Notes under the pieces: model-generated
Seen by the model: only the letters and a program-made list of their open reading frames with translations
Database searches by the model: none
What the model was told of the DNA's origin: nothing
Shown: piece after piece, positions 56,474 through 64,000 of the stretch
How positions within the stretch are numbered: the stretch's first letter is position 1
Layout of the letters: each line of letters opens with the position of its first letter
Position numbers and translations under genes: made by a program
NCBI GenBank assembly: GCA_947448525.1
Contig: CANFNV010000004.1
Span: 62,001-126,000 of the forward strand
DNA length: 64,000 bases
Reading direction: 5' to 3'
Source: Flavobacteriaceae bacterium
GTDB taxonomy: Bacteria; Bacteroidota; Bacteroidia; Flavobacteriales; Flavobacteriaceae

Positions 56474-57739
56474 ATGCAATTCAGAAAAAGTTTATTTATT
56501 TTTTTACTACTTATTTCATTTTCGGTTAGGGCAAGTTTTATTCTTTTGCCGATGGATGAATCGATTCAAAAGAACCACTTAAAAGCGTATGGAATTACCT
56601 ACTGGTGCTTGGATAAAAAATATAAAGCCAGCTGGTTGTTGAATTATCGAGGCGGTTCTTTTTTATTGCCAGATGCTCCCGAAATTCGAAAAGAATGTCA
56701 AATTCGAGGGGTGAGTTTCGAAATTTTATCTGATGCAGAAGAAGAATCCATATTAGCTGAAATATCCAGTCCATCACAAAATATGGAAACCGTTGTTTTG
56801 GAAAAAGCTCCCAAGATTGCTGTTTATACTCCTCCCGGAAAACAACCTTGGGATGATGCTGTTACTATGGTTTTAAACTATGCAGAAATTCCGTTTACTC
56901 CCATTTATGACGAGCAAGTTTTAAGTGATCAATTGATTTTATATGATTGGTTGCATTTACATCATGAAGATTTTTCTGGTCAATATGGTAAATTTTATGG
57001 AGGATACAGGAATGCTCCTTGGTATATTGATCAAAAGAAAGAAGCAGAAGCATTAGCCACTAAATTGGGTTATGCGAAAGTTTCAGAAGAGAAGTTGGCT
57101 GTTGCCAAAAAAATACGCGATTTTGTAATTGGTGGTGGATTTATGTTTGCCATGTGTTCGGCAACTGATAGTTTTGATATTGCTCTTTCTGCAGAAGGCG
57201 TTGATATTTGTGAACCGATGTTTGACGGTGACGACAGCGAACCCAATTATCAATCTAAAATAGATTACTCTAAAACATTTGCTTTTAAAGATTTTATTCT
57301 TGACAGAAAACCCGATCATTATGAGTTTTCTGATATTGATATGACTGAAAAACGATTAAACATTCCTTTTGAAAAAGATTATTTTACCTTAATGGATTTT
57401 TCAGCCAAATGGGATGTTATTCCGAGTATGTTATGTCAAAATCACACCCAATTAGTCAAAGGTTTTATGGGACAAACTACAGCTTTTCAGAGAGATTTAA
57501 TAAAATCAAATGTATTGGTTTTGGGTGAAAATGAATTGAATGGCGAAGCACGATACATTCATGGACAAAAAGGAAAGGGATTTTTTACCTTTTATGGGGG
57601 TCACGATCCAGAAGATTATCAACATAGAGTAGGCGATGCCCCTACTGTTTTAGATTTACATCCCAATTCGCCTGGATTTCGTTTGATTTTAAATAATGTC
57701 TTGTTTCCAGCGGCAAAAAAGAAAAAGCAAAAAACGTAA
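56474..57739 (+). CDS. secreted amidotransferase/ThuA-like protein, often named asparagine synthetase B
   Basis: A 421-residue protein with a signal peptide (~1-20, ending SVRA). The C-terminus is Lys-rich (AAKKKKQKT). I recall flavobacterial homologues named asparagine synthetase B, but there is no N-terminal Cys and no AsnB ATP-PPase motif, and the protein is exported. The middle holds FVIGGGFMFAMCSATDS, which resembles the Cys elbow of class I glutamine amidotransferase/ThuA folds, and later GKGFFTFYGGHDPED. A periplasmic role is likely; the reaction is unknown. Confidence 0.7.
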   Translation: MQFRKSLFIFLLLISFSVRASFILLPMDESIQKNHLKAYGITYWCLDKKYKASWLLNYRGGSFLLPDAPEIRKECQIRGVSFEILSDAEEESILAEISSPSQNMETVVLEKAPKIAVYTPPGKQPWDDAVTMVLNYAEIPFTPIYDEQVLSDQLILYDWLHLHHEDFSGQYGKFYGGYRNAPWYIDQKKEAEALATKLGYAKVSEEKLAVAKKIRDFVIGGGFMFAMCSATDSFDIALSAEGVDICEPMFDGDDSEPNYQSKIDYSKTFAFKDFILDRKPDHYEFSDIDMTEKRLNIPFEKDYFTLMDFSAKWDVIPSMLCQNHTQLVKGFMGQTTAFQRDLIKSNVLVLGENELNGEARYIHGQKGKGFFTFYGGHDPEDYQHRVGDAPTVLDLHPNSPGFRLILNNVLFPAAKKKKQKT

Positions 57740-57758
57740 TTGGTTAATTAAAAAAATA

Positions 57759-57801
57759 AAATCCCAAATTCCTACTTATTTTGTTTTAGAATTAGGGATT
57801 T
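57759..57801. terminator. terminator between convergent genes
   Basis: AAATCCCAAATTC / GAATTAGGGATTT stem with one bulge and a loop of about 17 nt, with A and T runs at either side. Confidence 0.7.
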
Positions 57802-57802
57802 A

Positions 57803-57913
57803 TTTAGCCCTGATTGCAGTGGAAATCCTTTTTATTGTTTTGAGATAATGTTCTTAATGAAGTATAGACTCCTAAAACAATAAAAAGATTGCAACGTAAA
57901 GCAGGAATGGCTT
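57803..57913. repeat. intergenic palindromic repeat, copy 3
   Basis: It begins TTTAGCCCTGATTGCAGTGG and ends AAAGCAGGAATGGC, around a stem TTTTTATTGTTTT / AAAACAATAAAAA. In reverse complement copy 1 has TTTAGCCCCGATTGGAATGG ... AAAGCGGGAATAGG in the same order. Lies next to the stop of the peptidase gene. Confidence 0.72.
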
Positions 57914-57922
57914 CTAATAAAA

Positions 57923-60058
57923 CTATTTATTATTGTCTATGATATAGTTCAGTACTTTGGTCATTAAATGCACGCGGTCTTTTCCTAAAACATTGTGTTT
58001 GTGCATTGGATAAGCAAAGAAATCTACTTGTTTTTCGGCTTCTACAAATTTTTTGATTAAGGCAAAATTTTGTTGCATTACCACCGTATCGTCACTAGTA
58101 CCGTGAATTAACAGTAATTTCCCTTTTAAATTATTGACATAGTTCAACGTACTAGCTTCGTCAAAACCTTTTTGGTTTTCGGCAGGCGTATCCATATAAC
58201 GTTCTCCATACATCACTTCATAATACTTCCAGTCGGTTACGGGTCCGCCAGCAACGCCCACTTTAAAGATGTTTGGTTTTCTCAACATTAATGAAGTTGT
58301 CATGAATCCACCATAACTCCAACCGTGAACTGCTAATCTATTTCCGTCAACGTAAGGTAAAGATTTTAAATAGTCCACACCTTTCAATTGGTCGTTCATT
58401 TCATTCTCGCCCAGATGTCCGTGAATTACACTCTCAAAAGCAAATCCGCGATTACTAGAACCACGATTATCAATGGTAAAAACCAAATATCCTTGTTCCG
58501 CCATCCAATACATCCATAAATTGGCACCATCTAAAAATGAATTCGTAATCATTTGCGCATGGGGACCCCCATAAACATATACCATTACGGGATATTTTTT
58601 GGTAGGATCAAAATTGCTCGGTTTTATTAAACGTGTGTATAAATCGGTTGTTCCATCGGCAGCTTTAATTGTTTTGATTTCTGCTGTCCCGATTTGGTAG
58701 TCATCGTATTTGTTTTTGCTTTCCAATAAAGTAGTAGCGTTTAATTTTTTATCATATAACAATGATTTTGAAGGTGTTGAATGATTGGAATACTCGTCAA
58801 AAAACCAATTTCCATCGGTTGATACAGAAACGTTATGAACACCTTCGTCTTTGGTAATTAGCGTTTGTTTTCCTTTTAAATCGACTTTATACACCAACAT
58901 ATTTGTTGGATTTTCTCCCGTTGCTTTAAAATAAATTTCAGTTCCAGTTGGATTTGCACCGATAATTTCTTTTACAGGAAACTTATTTGCAGTTAATTGT
59001 TTGATTAATTTTCCTTCAATAGAATAGTAGTATAAGTTTAAGAAACCCTCTTTTTCGCTGCACCAAATAAAATTATTTGAAGTTGTACTCGGAAAAAACG
59101 CGTTGTGTTCTGGTTCAACCCAATTTGGATTTTTCTCGTTTAAAATGGTTCTTATAAATGCACCAGAATTTGCATCATACACATTTAAATTCATATCATT
59201 TTGCGCCCTATTTAATTCGGCAATCAAAACATATTTTTCGTCAGATGACCAAGATAAATTGGTTAAATAATCGTCAGCAATACCGCTTTTTGGTGAAATG
59301 AACACCGTTTTTTTTGTAGAGATATTATAAATTCCAACTTTTGGGTTTTCCGATTTTTGCCCAATCATTGGGTATTTTAAATTGATTAATTTACCTGGAG
59401 TTTCGGTAATATCTAATAAAGGATAATCAGCCACTTCGGATTGGTCTTTTTGGTAAAATGCCAGATACGATGATCTTGGCGACCAGAAAATTCCGTTTTT
59501 GATTCCGAATTCATTTCGAGCAATTGATTGGCCAGAAACAACATCTTGGTTAGTTTCAGCAGTAACCGCTATTTTTTCTTTGTTTTTGTTGAAAAAATAC
59601 AAGTTGTTTTTTTCCGTATAAGCCAAATTTTGTTTACTTGAATCGTAAGTTTGATTATCAGCAACATCTGAAGTTGTATGGATCACTTTTCCTGTTTTTG
59701 AAGTTAAAGAAAAACTGTAGTATTTGCCTTCTTCGGAAATTAAAATCGTATTGGCATCAATCCATTCCAAACTTGAAAAACTTTTTAATTTGGTTTGTAA
59801 AACACTATTAATTTCGGTTAAAGTTACCAATTCTATAGCTATAGAGTTGGTATTTGAAGCCGCCATCATTTTTGTATTTCCATCCGTATAATACACATAT
59901 TTAGCAGTATTAGGAATCCATTGAAACCCTAAAAGTTTATCGGCTCTAAACGCTCGATTTTGTTGCATTACCGCTTCATCTAAACTAAAGGTCTTTAATT
60001 GTGCCTGAATATTTATGGCTAATAATAAACTGAAGAAAACAATTATTTTTTTATTCAT
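57923..60058 (-). CDS. S9 family peptidase (dipeptidyl peptidase IV-like)
   Basis: The ATG at 60058 is chosen because it starts a signal peptide (MNKKIIVFFSLLLAINIQAQ). The 711-residue product has a beta-propeller (~30-460) and an alpha/beta hydrolase domain with the nucleophile in GWSYGGFMT, Asp in HGTSDDTVVMQQN and His in YPMHKHNVLGKDR. DPP-IV-type enzymes cut X-Pro dipeptides from peptides in the periplasm. The propeller block EPEHNAFFPSTTSNNFIW is also typical. Confidence 0.92.
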   Translation of the reverse strand: MNKKIIVFFSLLLAINIQAQLKTFSLDEAVMQQNRAFRADKLLGFQWIPNTAKYVYYTDGNTKMMAASNTNSIAIELVTLTEINSVLQTKLKSFSSLEWIDANTILISEEGKYYSFSLTSKTGKVIHTTSDVADNQTYDSSKQNLAYTEKNNLYFFNKNKEKIAVTAETNQDVVSGQSIARNEFGIKNGIFWSPRSSYLAFYQKDQSEVADYPLLDITETPGKLINLKYPMIGQKSENPKVGIYNISTKKTVFISPKSGIADDYLTNLSWSSDEKYVLIAELNRAQNDMNLNVYDANSGAFIRTILNEKNPNWVEPEHNAFFPSTTSNNFIWCSEKEGFLNLYYYSIEGKLIKQLTANKFPVKEIIGANPTGTEIYFKATGENPTNMLVYKVDLKGKQTLITKDEGVHNVSVSTDGNWFFDEYSNHSTPSKSLLYDKKLNATTLLESKNKYDDYQIGTAEIKTIKAADGTTDLYTRLIKPSNFDPTKKYPVMVYVYGGPHAQMITNSFLDGANLWMYWMAEQGYLVFTIDNRGSSNRGFAFESVIHGHLGENEMNDQLKGVDYLKSLPYVDGNRLAVHGWSYGGFMTTSLMLRKPNIFKVGVAGGPVTDWKYYEVMYGERYMDTPAENQKGFDEASTLNYVNNLKGKLLLIHGTSDDTVVMQQNFALIKKFVEAEKQVDFFAYPMHKHNVLGKDRVHLMTKVLNYIIDNNK

Positions 60059-60136
60059 GATTATTTTTTTTTGTTGGGTTAAAGATATAAAAATGATAAT
60101 ATTATTATAAAAATCACTAACCATTCTTAGATCTTA

Positions 60137-61999
60137 TTAATCATCTTCTATTTCAAATTCGGCGTCTTTTTCCCAAATTTCCATTTCGCAGGGTTTGCAA
60201 TTGAATTTTAGTTTGTATTCCAATTCGCCTTGCTTCAATATCAATGGTTCTTTGACTTTTTCTCCTAAAGTGTCTTTATGGTATTTAGGACATTTTTCTA
60301 ATTCGTATTTAATGCAATATTTAGTAGTCATCACACGAGATTTACCCGGATCCCATTGCAATTCAAATGCCTGTTCAATTTCGGTTACGCCATGTCTTTC
60401 GTAGAATTTTCGGGCTACTTTATTAGCAACATTAAAAGTGAAATCTAATTCGCTTTCGGGATAGGGATGCGATGTTTTTACAATTTGCTGTTCTTCACGA
60501 TGGTAATTTGCCAATCGAATTTCAGATAATTGTTCGTATACCGTTCTTCTCATCTCATTGATTTTAGAAATTGGAAGAAACCAATTTTGAGAAAATTCAA
60601 TTGTAATATTATCGGCATTATAAGGTGTAAATCCTGTTTTTGCTAAGTTTATTTTGAAATTTTCTTCTATAGATTGGTTGTTTTTTGTAATCTCTTTAGG
60701 ATGAATTAATGAAACATTACTCACATTTTCGTCTTCATCAGTAGCCGTTAATTCAAATCCGTTTTCATTTTCAGATAAAAGTAGTGTTGTACTTATTTTT
60801 CGAACCGCACTATCTTCGCGTTCAACAATTTTAATAAAAGCCGCGTCATTATTTCTGTAAATAAAAGTACCGTTTTTGATTTCTTTCAAAACATTAGGGT
60901 AAACAAACCCATTTTCTGCTCTATTAACATAAATTCCATCGGCTTCATTATTCTCATTTATGAAACACAATCCGTCACCATTATTTAATAATTCACCGTT
61001 TTCAATTTTATAGGAATTTCCAAGGGTTTGAATCAACTTTCCAATATATTGACCTTTAGATTTTGGACTTTCCCAAGAGCCAATAGATTGGTGTCTTTCG
61101 TTTACAAAATAATCGGTGTAACCACGATTGAAACTTCTATCTAGTGATGAATCAAATGTATAAGTGCATTTTCCTGAAGATGCTTTGGTATATTTATCGC
61201 TGTTTTGATTTAAAAAAGCATCTAATTTTTGACGTAAAAACGAGACATTATTTTTTACATAAACAATATCTTTCAAACGTCCTTCAATTTTAAATGATGA
61301 AATTCCAGCTTTAATTAAATTTGGAATTTGATCGGTTACATCAAAATCTTTAATAGAAAGTAAATGGCTGTTTTTGATTAAAGTATTGCCATTTCCATCA
61401 ATTAAATTGTATGGCAAACGGCAATTTTGTGCACACGAACCGCGATTTGCAGAACGTTCGCCATTTGCCACACTCATATAACAATTGCCACTGAATGATA
61501 CACATAAAGCGCCGGTAACAAAGAATTCCAATTCCACATCGGTTGCTTCACTAATGTCTTTTATTTGATGTAAATTCAATTCGCGTGCCAATACTACCCG
61601 CTTAATTCCGGCATCTTTTAGGAATTTGATTTTATCAGCATCTCGATTATTGGCTTGTGTACTAGCATGTAATACAATTGGAGGTAAATCCATTTCCAGA
61701 ATTGCCATATCTTGAACTATAAGTGCATCAACGCCAATTTCATACAATTCAAAAATCATTTTACGACAAGTTTCTAATTCGTTATCAAATAAAATGGTAT
61801 TGATAACAACAAAAACTTGAGCGTTAAACAAATGAGCATATTTAACTAATTCGGATACATCTTCCATAGAATTATTGGCATTGGAACGAGCTCCAAATTG
61901 GGGAGCGCCAATATATACAGCATCGGCACCACTATTGATGGCTGCCATTCCATGTATTAAATCTTTTGCAGGAGCAAGTATTTCTATTTTTTTCTTCAT
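60137..61999 (-). CDS. peptidase U32 family protein
   Basis: The ATG at 61999 is preferred to a TTG at 62005. The 620-residue product starts MKKKIEILAPAKDLIHGM, has the U32 signature ELEFFVTGALCVSFSGNCYMS, then GERSANRGSCAQNCRLPY, which supplies Cys ligands. A C-terminal extension (~330-620) includes a Cys-rich end (KYCIKYELEKCPKY, FNCKPCEM). U32 proteins such as RlhA and TrhP are linked to hydroxylation of rRNA or tRNA rather than proteolysis. With this long C-terminal part, it resembles RlhA (23S C2501 hydroxylation). It lies 78 bp upstream of the S9 peptidase gene. Confidence 0.85.
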   Translation of the reverse strand: MKKKIEILAPAKDLIHGMAAINSGADAVYIGAPQFGARSNANNSMEDVSELVKYAHLFNAQVFVVINTILFDNELETCRKMIFELYEIGVDALIVQDMAILEMDLPPIVLHASTQANNRDADKIKFLKDAGIKRVVLARELNLHQIKDISEATDVELEFFVTGALCVSFSGNCYMSVANGERSANRGSCAQNCRLPYNLIDGNGNTLIKNSHLLSIKDFDVTDQIPNLIKAGISSFKIEGRLKDIVYVKNNVSFLRQKLDAFLNQNSDKYTKASSGKCTYTFDSSLDRSFNRGYTDYFVNERHQSIGSWESPKSKGQYIGKLIQTLGNSYKIENGELLNNGDGLCFINENNEADGIYVNRAENGFVYPNVLKEIKNGTFIYRNNDAAFIKIVEREDSAVRKISTTLLLSENENGFELTATDEDENVSNVSLIHPKEITKNNQSIEENFKINLAKTGFTPYNADNITIEFSQNWFLPISKINEMRRTVYEQLSEIRLANYHREEQQIVKTSHPYPESELDFTFNVANKVARKFYERHGVTEIEQAFELQWDPGKSRVMTTKYCIKYELEKCPKYHKDTLGEKVKEPLILKQGELEYKLKFNCKPCEMEIWEKDAEFEIEDD

Positions 62000-62143
62000 T
62001 GACAAAATTACTTTTGGATCGTATTTTTTTTACGTTAAAAAGCATACAAAGTTCAAGTATTTTATTGAAGATTTCTAATCTAAAATTAGATTTTTTACTT
62101 TTAATAATCAACCTCATTTAAAATGAATTAAATAAGGATAATT

Positions 62144-62575
62144 TTATGGAGATATATAATTATATTTATATTCGTTTTTTAAATCAAGTTTGTAATATCC
62201 TTTGGCTTTTTTTTTGGTTAAATCAACTACAATAACAATGAAATTATTCTCTTTTTCGGTAGTAAGAAGAATATGTTCAAACTTGTTAATGGTATCGCGA
62301 TATGCTTTATAAACTAGTTGGTTTTCATCAATTTTTTTGGTTATAATTTTTACTCTTTTCAAATTATTTACAAAAGGCCAGATATTAAACATCGTTTTAA
62401 TATCATCTGTAGTTTCAACCATTTTACCAATTATTGTTGATTCAAATTTTTCTTTAGAAAGCTCTTTAGGTCCTTTTTTGTTTTTTAATTTTCTATAAAT
62501 GACAACAATAAATATAATTACTCCAGTTAAATATAAAGAAATAAAATGCAAATGAATTAGTTTATTGATTGTCAT
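62144..62575 (-). CDS. membrane-anchored protein, unknown
   Basis: A 143-residue protein with one N-terminal membrane segment (~10-28: FISLYLTGVIIFIVVIYRK) and a basic soluble part (KKKAKGYYKLDLKNEYKYN). No family recognised. It stands alone between the U32 gene and the aldehyde dehydrogenase, both on the same strand, with gaps of 138 and 157 bp. Confidence 0.6.
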   Translation of the reverse strand: MTINKLIHLHFISLYLTGVIIFIVVIYRKLKNKKGPKELSKEKFESTIIGKMVETTDDIKTMFNIWPFVNNLKRVKIITKKIDENQLVYKAYRDTINKFEHILLTTEKENNFIVIVVDLTKKKAKGYYKLDLKNEYKYNYISP

Positions 62576-62732
62576 AGTGATTGTTGTTTATTATCATATA
62601 TTTTATTGCAATTTATGCAAAAAGAAAGCCTAAATTACTTGTTTAGTAGATTTTACTTTTGAAGTCATAATTTTTTTGGAGTTGAATTTTAATAATTTAT
62701 CCAAGAAAGAAATAGTTTTACAAAAAGTTAAT

Positions 62733-64000
62733 TTACAACCAATCCAATACCTTTTTTAATTTTTTAATTTTTTCTTTGTAGGGGGCATATCGCATAGGTA
62801 AATCCAACCAAAGTCCCTTTTTGACAATTGCTTTTTTATGCGAAAAAGTATCGAAACTTAATTTTCCATGATATGATCCAATCCCACTATGACCCACCCC
62901 TCCAAATGGAAGGCGTTTGTTAGAAAAATGAATAACAGTGTCGTTAATACAACCGCCACCAAAGGAATATTTTTTTACGATTTCTTCTGCCCATTTCTTG
63001 TTTTTTGAAAACACATACAAAGACAGTGGTTTTTCATATCTCGAAATGATGTTTTCAATTTCAGTTTCACTACGAAAGCTAATTATTGGCAAAATAGGCC
63101 CAAATATTTCATCTTGCATTACTAAACTATCTAATTCAGGTTCGTCTAGCAGCGTTGGGGCGATGTAATTATCTACATTATTAGTTTGTCCACCTAATAA
63201 AATTGATTCTTTTTCTAAAAAAGAAATAATTCTCGACCAATTTTTTTGATTAACAATTCTTGGATAGTCGGGAGATATTTCTGGATTTTCGCCATAAGCT
63301 AAAACAATTTCTACTTTTAGAGCATCAACTAATCTTGCTTTTATTTTTGAATTAACCAAAAGGTAATCAGGAGCAATGCACGTTTGACCGGCGTTAATGA
63401 ATTTTCCCCAAACAATTCTTTTTGCTGTTAATTTTATGTTGCAATTTTCATCAATTATACATGGATTTTTTCCACCAAGTTCTAATGTTACGGGGGTTAA
63501 GAATTCGGCAGCAGCTTTAGCAACGATTTTTCCAACAGCAACACTTCCTGTAAAAAATATATAATCCCAACGTTTTGATAACAATTGTTGTGAAACCTCG
63601 ATACCACCTTGAATAACTTCTACATGATTTTTGTCAAATACTTTTAAAACAATTTCATTAATTATTTCGGAAGTATTTGTAGTTAATTCGGAAGGTTTAA
63701 TTACCACCTGATTACCAGCAGCAACGGCAGCTATTAATGGACAAAATACCAGTTGAAAAGGATAATTCCATGGGGCAATAATTAAAACTTTCCCATAGGG
63801 TTCACTTAAAATATAATCGGTTGAAGGGAAATTTAATAAGGATGGAAACACCCGTTTTGGTTTCGCCCAATTATCTATTTTTTGGATAGTACGTTTTAAT
63901 TCAGTAATAACATAACTAGTTTCTGTTATAACAGCTTCAAATTCAGGTTTTTTAAAATCTTTGTAAAGCGCAGTTGTAATTTTGTCTTCATAAGTAATTA
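62733..64000 (-). CDS. aldehyde dehydrogenase, 3' part
   Basis: The frame stays open to the right edge of the window (beyond the GTG at 63851), so the start lies outside; 421 residues are visible. It has APWNYPFQLVFCPLIAA, the NAD loop GSVAVGKIVA, the general base Glu in LELGGKNP, the nucleophile in AGQTCIAPDY, and LPFGGVGHSGIGSYHG at the C-terminal end. The lack of a longer C-terminal tail and the type of motifs point to the class 3 (ALDH3, fatty aldehyde) subgroup. It oxidises medium or long-chain aldehydes with NAD(P). Confidence 0.93.
   Translation of the reverse strand, partial: ITYEDKITTALYKDFKKPEFEAVITETSYVITELKRTIQKIDNWAKPKRVFPSLLNFPSTDYILSEPYGKVLIIAPWNYPFQLVFCPLIAAVAAGNQVVIKPSELTTNTSEIINEIVLKVFDKNHVEVIQGGIEVSQQLLSKRWDYIFFTGSVAVGKIVAKAAAEFLTPVTLELGGKNPCIIDENCNIKLTAKRIVWGKFINAGQTCIAPDYLLVNSKIKARLVDALKVEIVLAYGENPEISPDYPRIVNQKNWSRIISFLEKESILLGGQTNNVDNYIAPTLLDEPELDSLVMQDEIFGPILPIISFRSETEIENIISRYEKPLSLYVFSKNKKWAEEIVKKYSFGGGCINDTVIHFSNKRLPFGGVGHSGIGSYHGKLSFDTFSHKKAIVKKGLWLDLPMRYAPYKEKIKKLKKVLDWL

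Overview
The window looks like a stretch of a Flavobacterium-type chromosome (Bacteroidota, Flavobacteriia). It is AT-rich, and its genes start behind A-rich leaders rather than strong Shine-Dalgarno sites. Many promoters carry the Bacteroidota -7 box TAnnTTTG. Lineage-typical genes are present: two secreted proteins with type IX secretion tails, a TonB receptor paired with a DUF4249 lipoprotein, bacillithiol synthase BshA, a Rho with a long Asn-rich insert, a split transketolase and a DUF4293 protein. No rRNA is present. One tRNA (Pro, TGG) is visible.

Layout. 1-8.4 kb: end of a CCG-type Fe-S protein, a small conserved protein, a GH3/serine-hydrolase lipoprotein, bshA with a PrcB-like lipoprotein, aroC and a dicarboxylate/glutamate symporter. 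8.4-18.1 kb: two T9SS cargo proteins, fabG, a VWA membrane protein, a two-component system and guaB. 18.1-23.0 kb: an accessory island (below). 23.0-30.1 kb: uvrB, rlmF, thiamine pyrophosphokinase, DUF4249 plus TonB receptor. 30.1-43.1 kb: icd, rplS with its leader, trmD, lpdA, an ABC exporter, truA, a phosphodiesterase, rho and the split transketolase. 43.3-50.3 kb: PadR/PspC and GIN-domain envelope-stress genes, tRNA-Pro, trxB, a small knot-like repeat protein and a VIT-type metal transporter with an outer-membrane partner. 50.5-64 kb: tgt, an LptF/G permease, a DMT permease, accA, dnaB, a secreted protein often called asparagine synthetase B, a DPP-IV-like peptidase, a U32 peptidase and the end of an aldehyde dehydrogenase.

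The accessory island between guaB and uvrB is the most interesting part. A tyrosine recombinase (21344-22387) lies downstream of a HU-like gene (22430-22813). The recombinase is followed, in the same orientation, by a row of short unrelated genes. These are separated by palindromic sites whose ends are TGCCYACAAC / GTTGTRGGCA. The variable base of these ends agrees between the two ends of each gene unit, not between the two halves of a site. This is what integron-like cassettes, or units bounded by terminal inverted repeats, would show. The recombinase lacks the IntI-specific insertion, so this would not be a classical integron. Upstream of the HU gene is an array of 22-bp units, each with a 12-bp dyad whose arms change together from unit to unit.

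Elsewhere, three copies of one intergenic palindromic repeat family (4.2, 41.1 and 57.8 kb) sit behind gene ends, and the queuine tRNA-ribosyltransferase appears to have lost its three zinc-binding cysteines. All product names rest on motif recognition by eye; no database search was possible.
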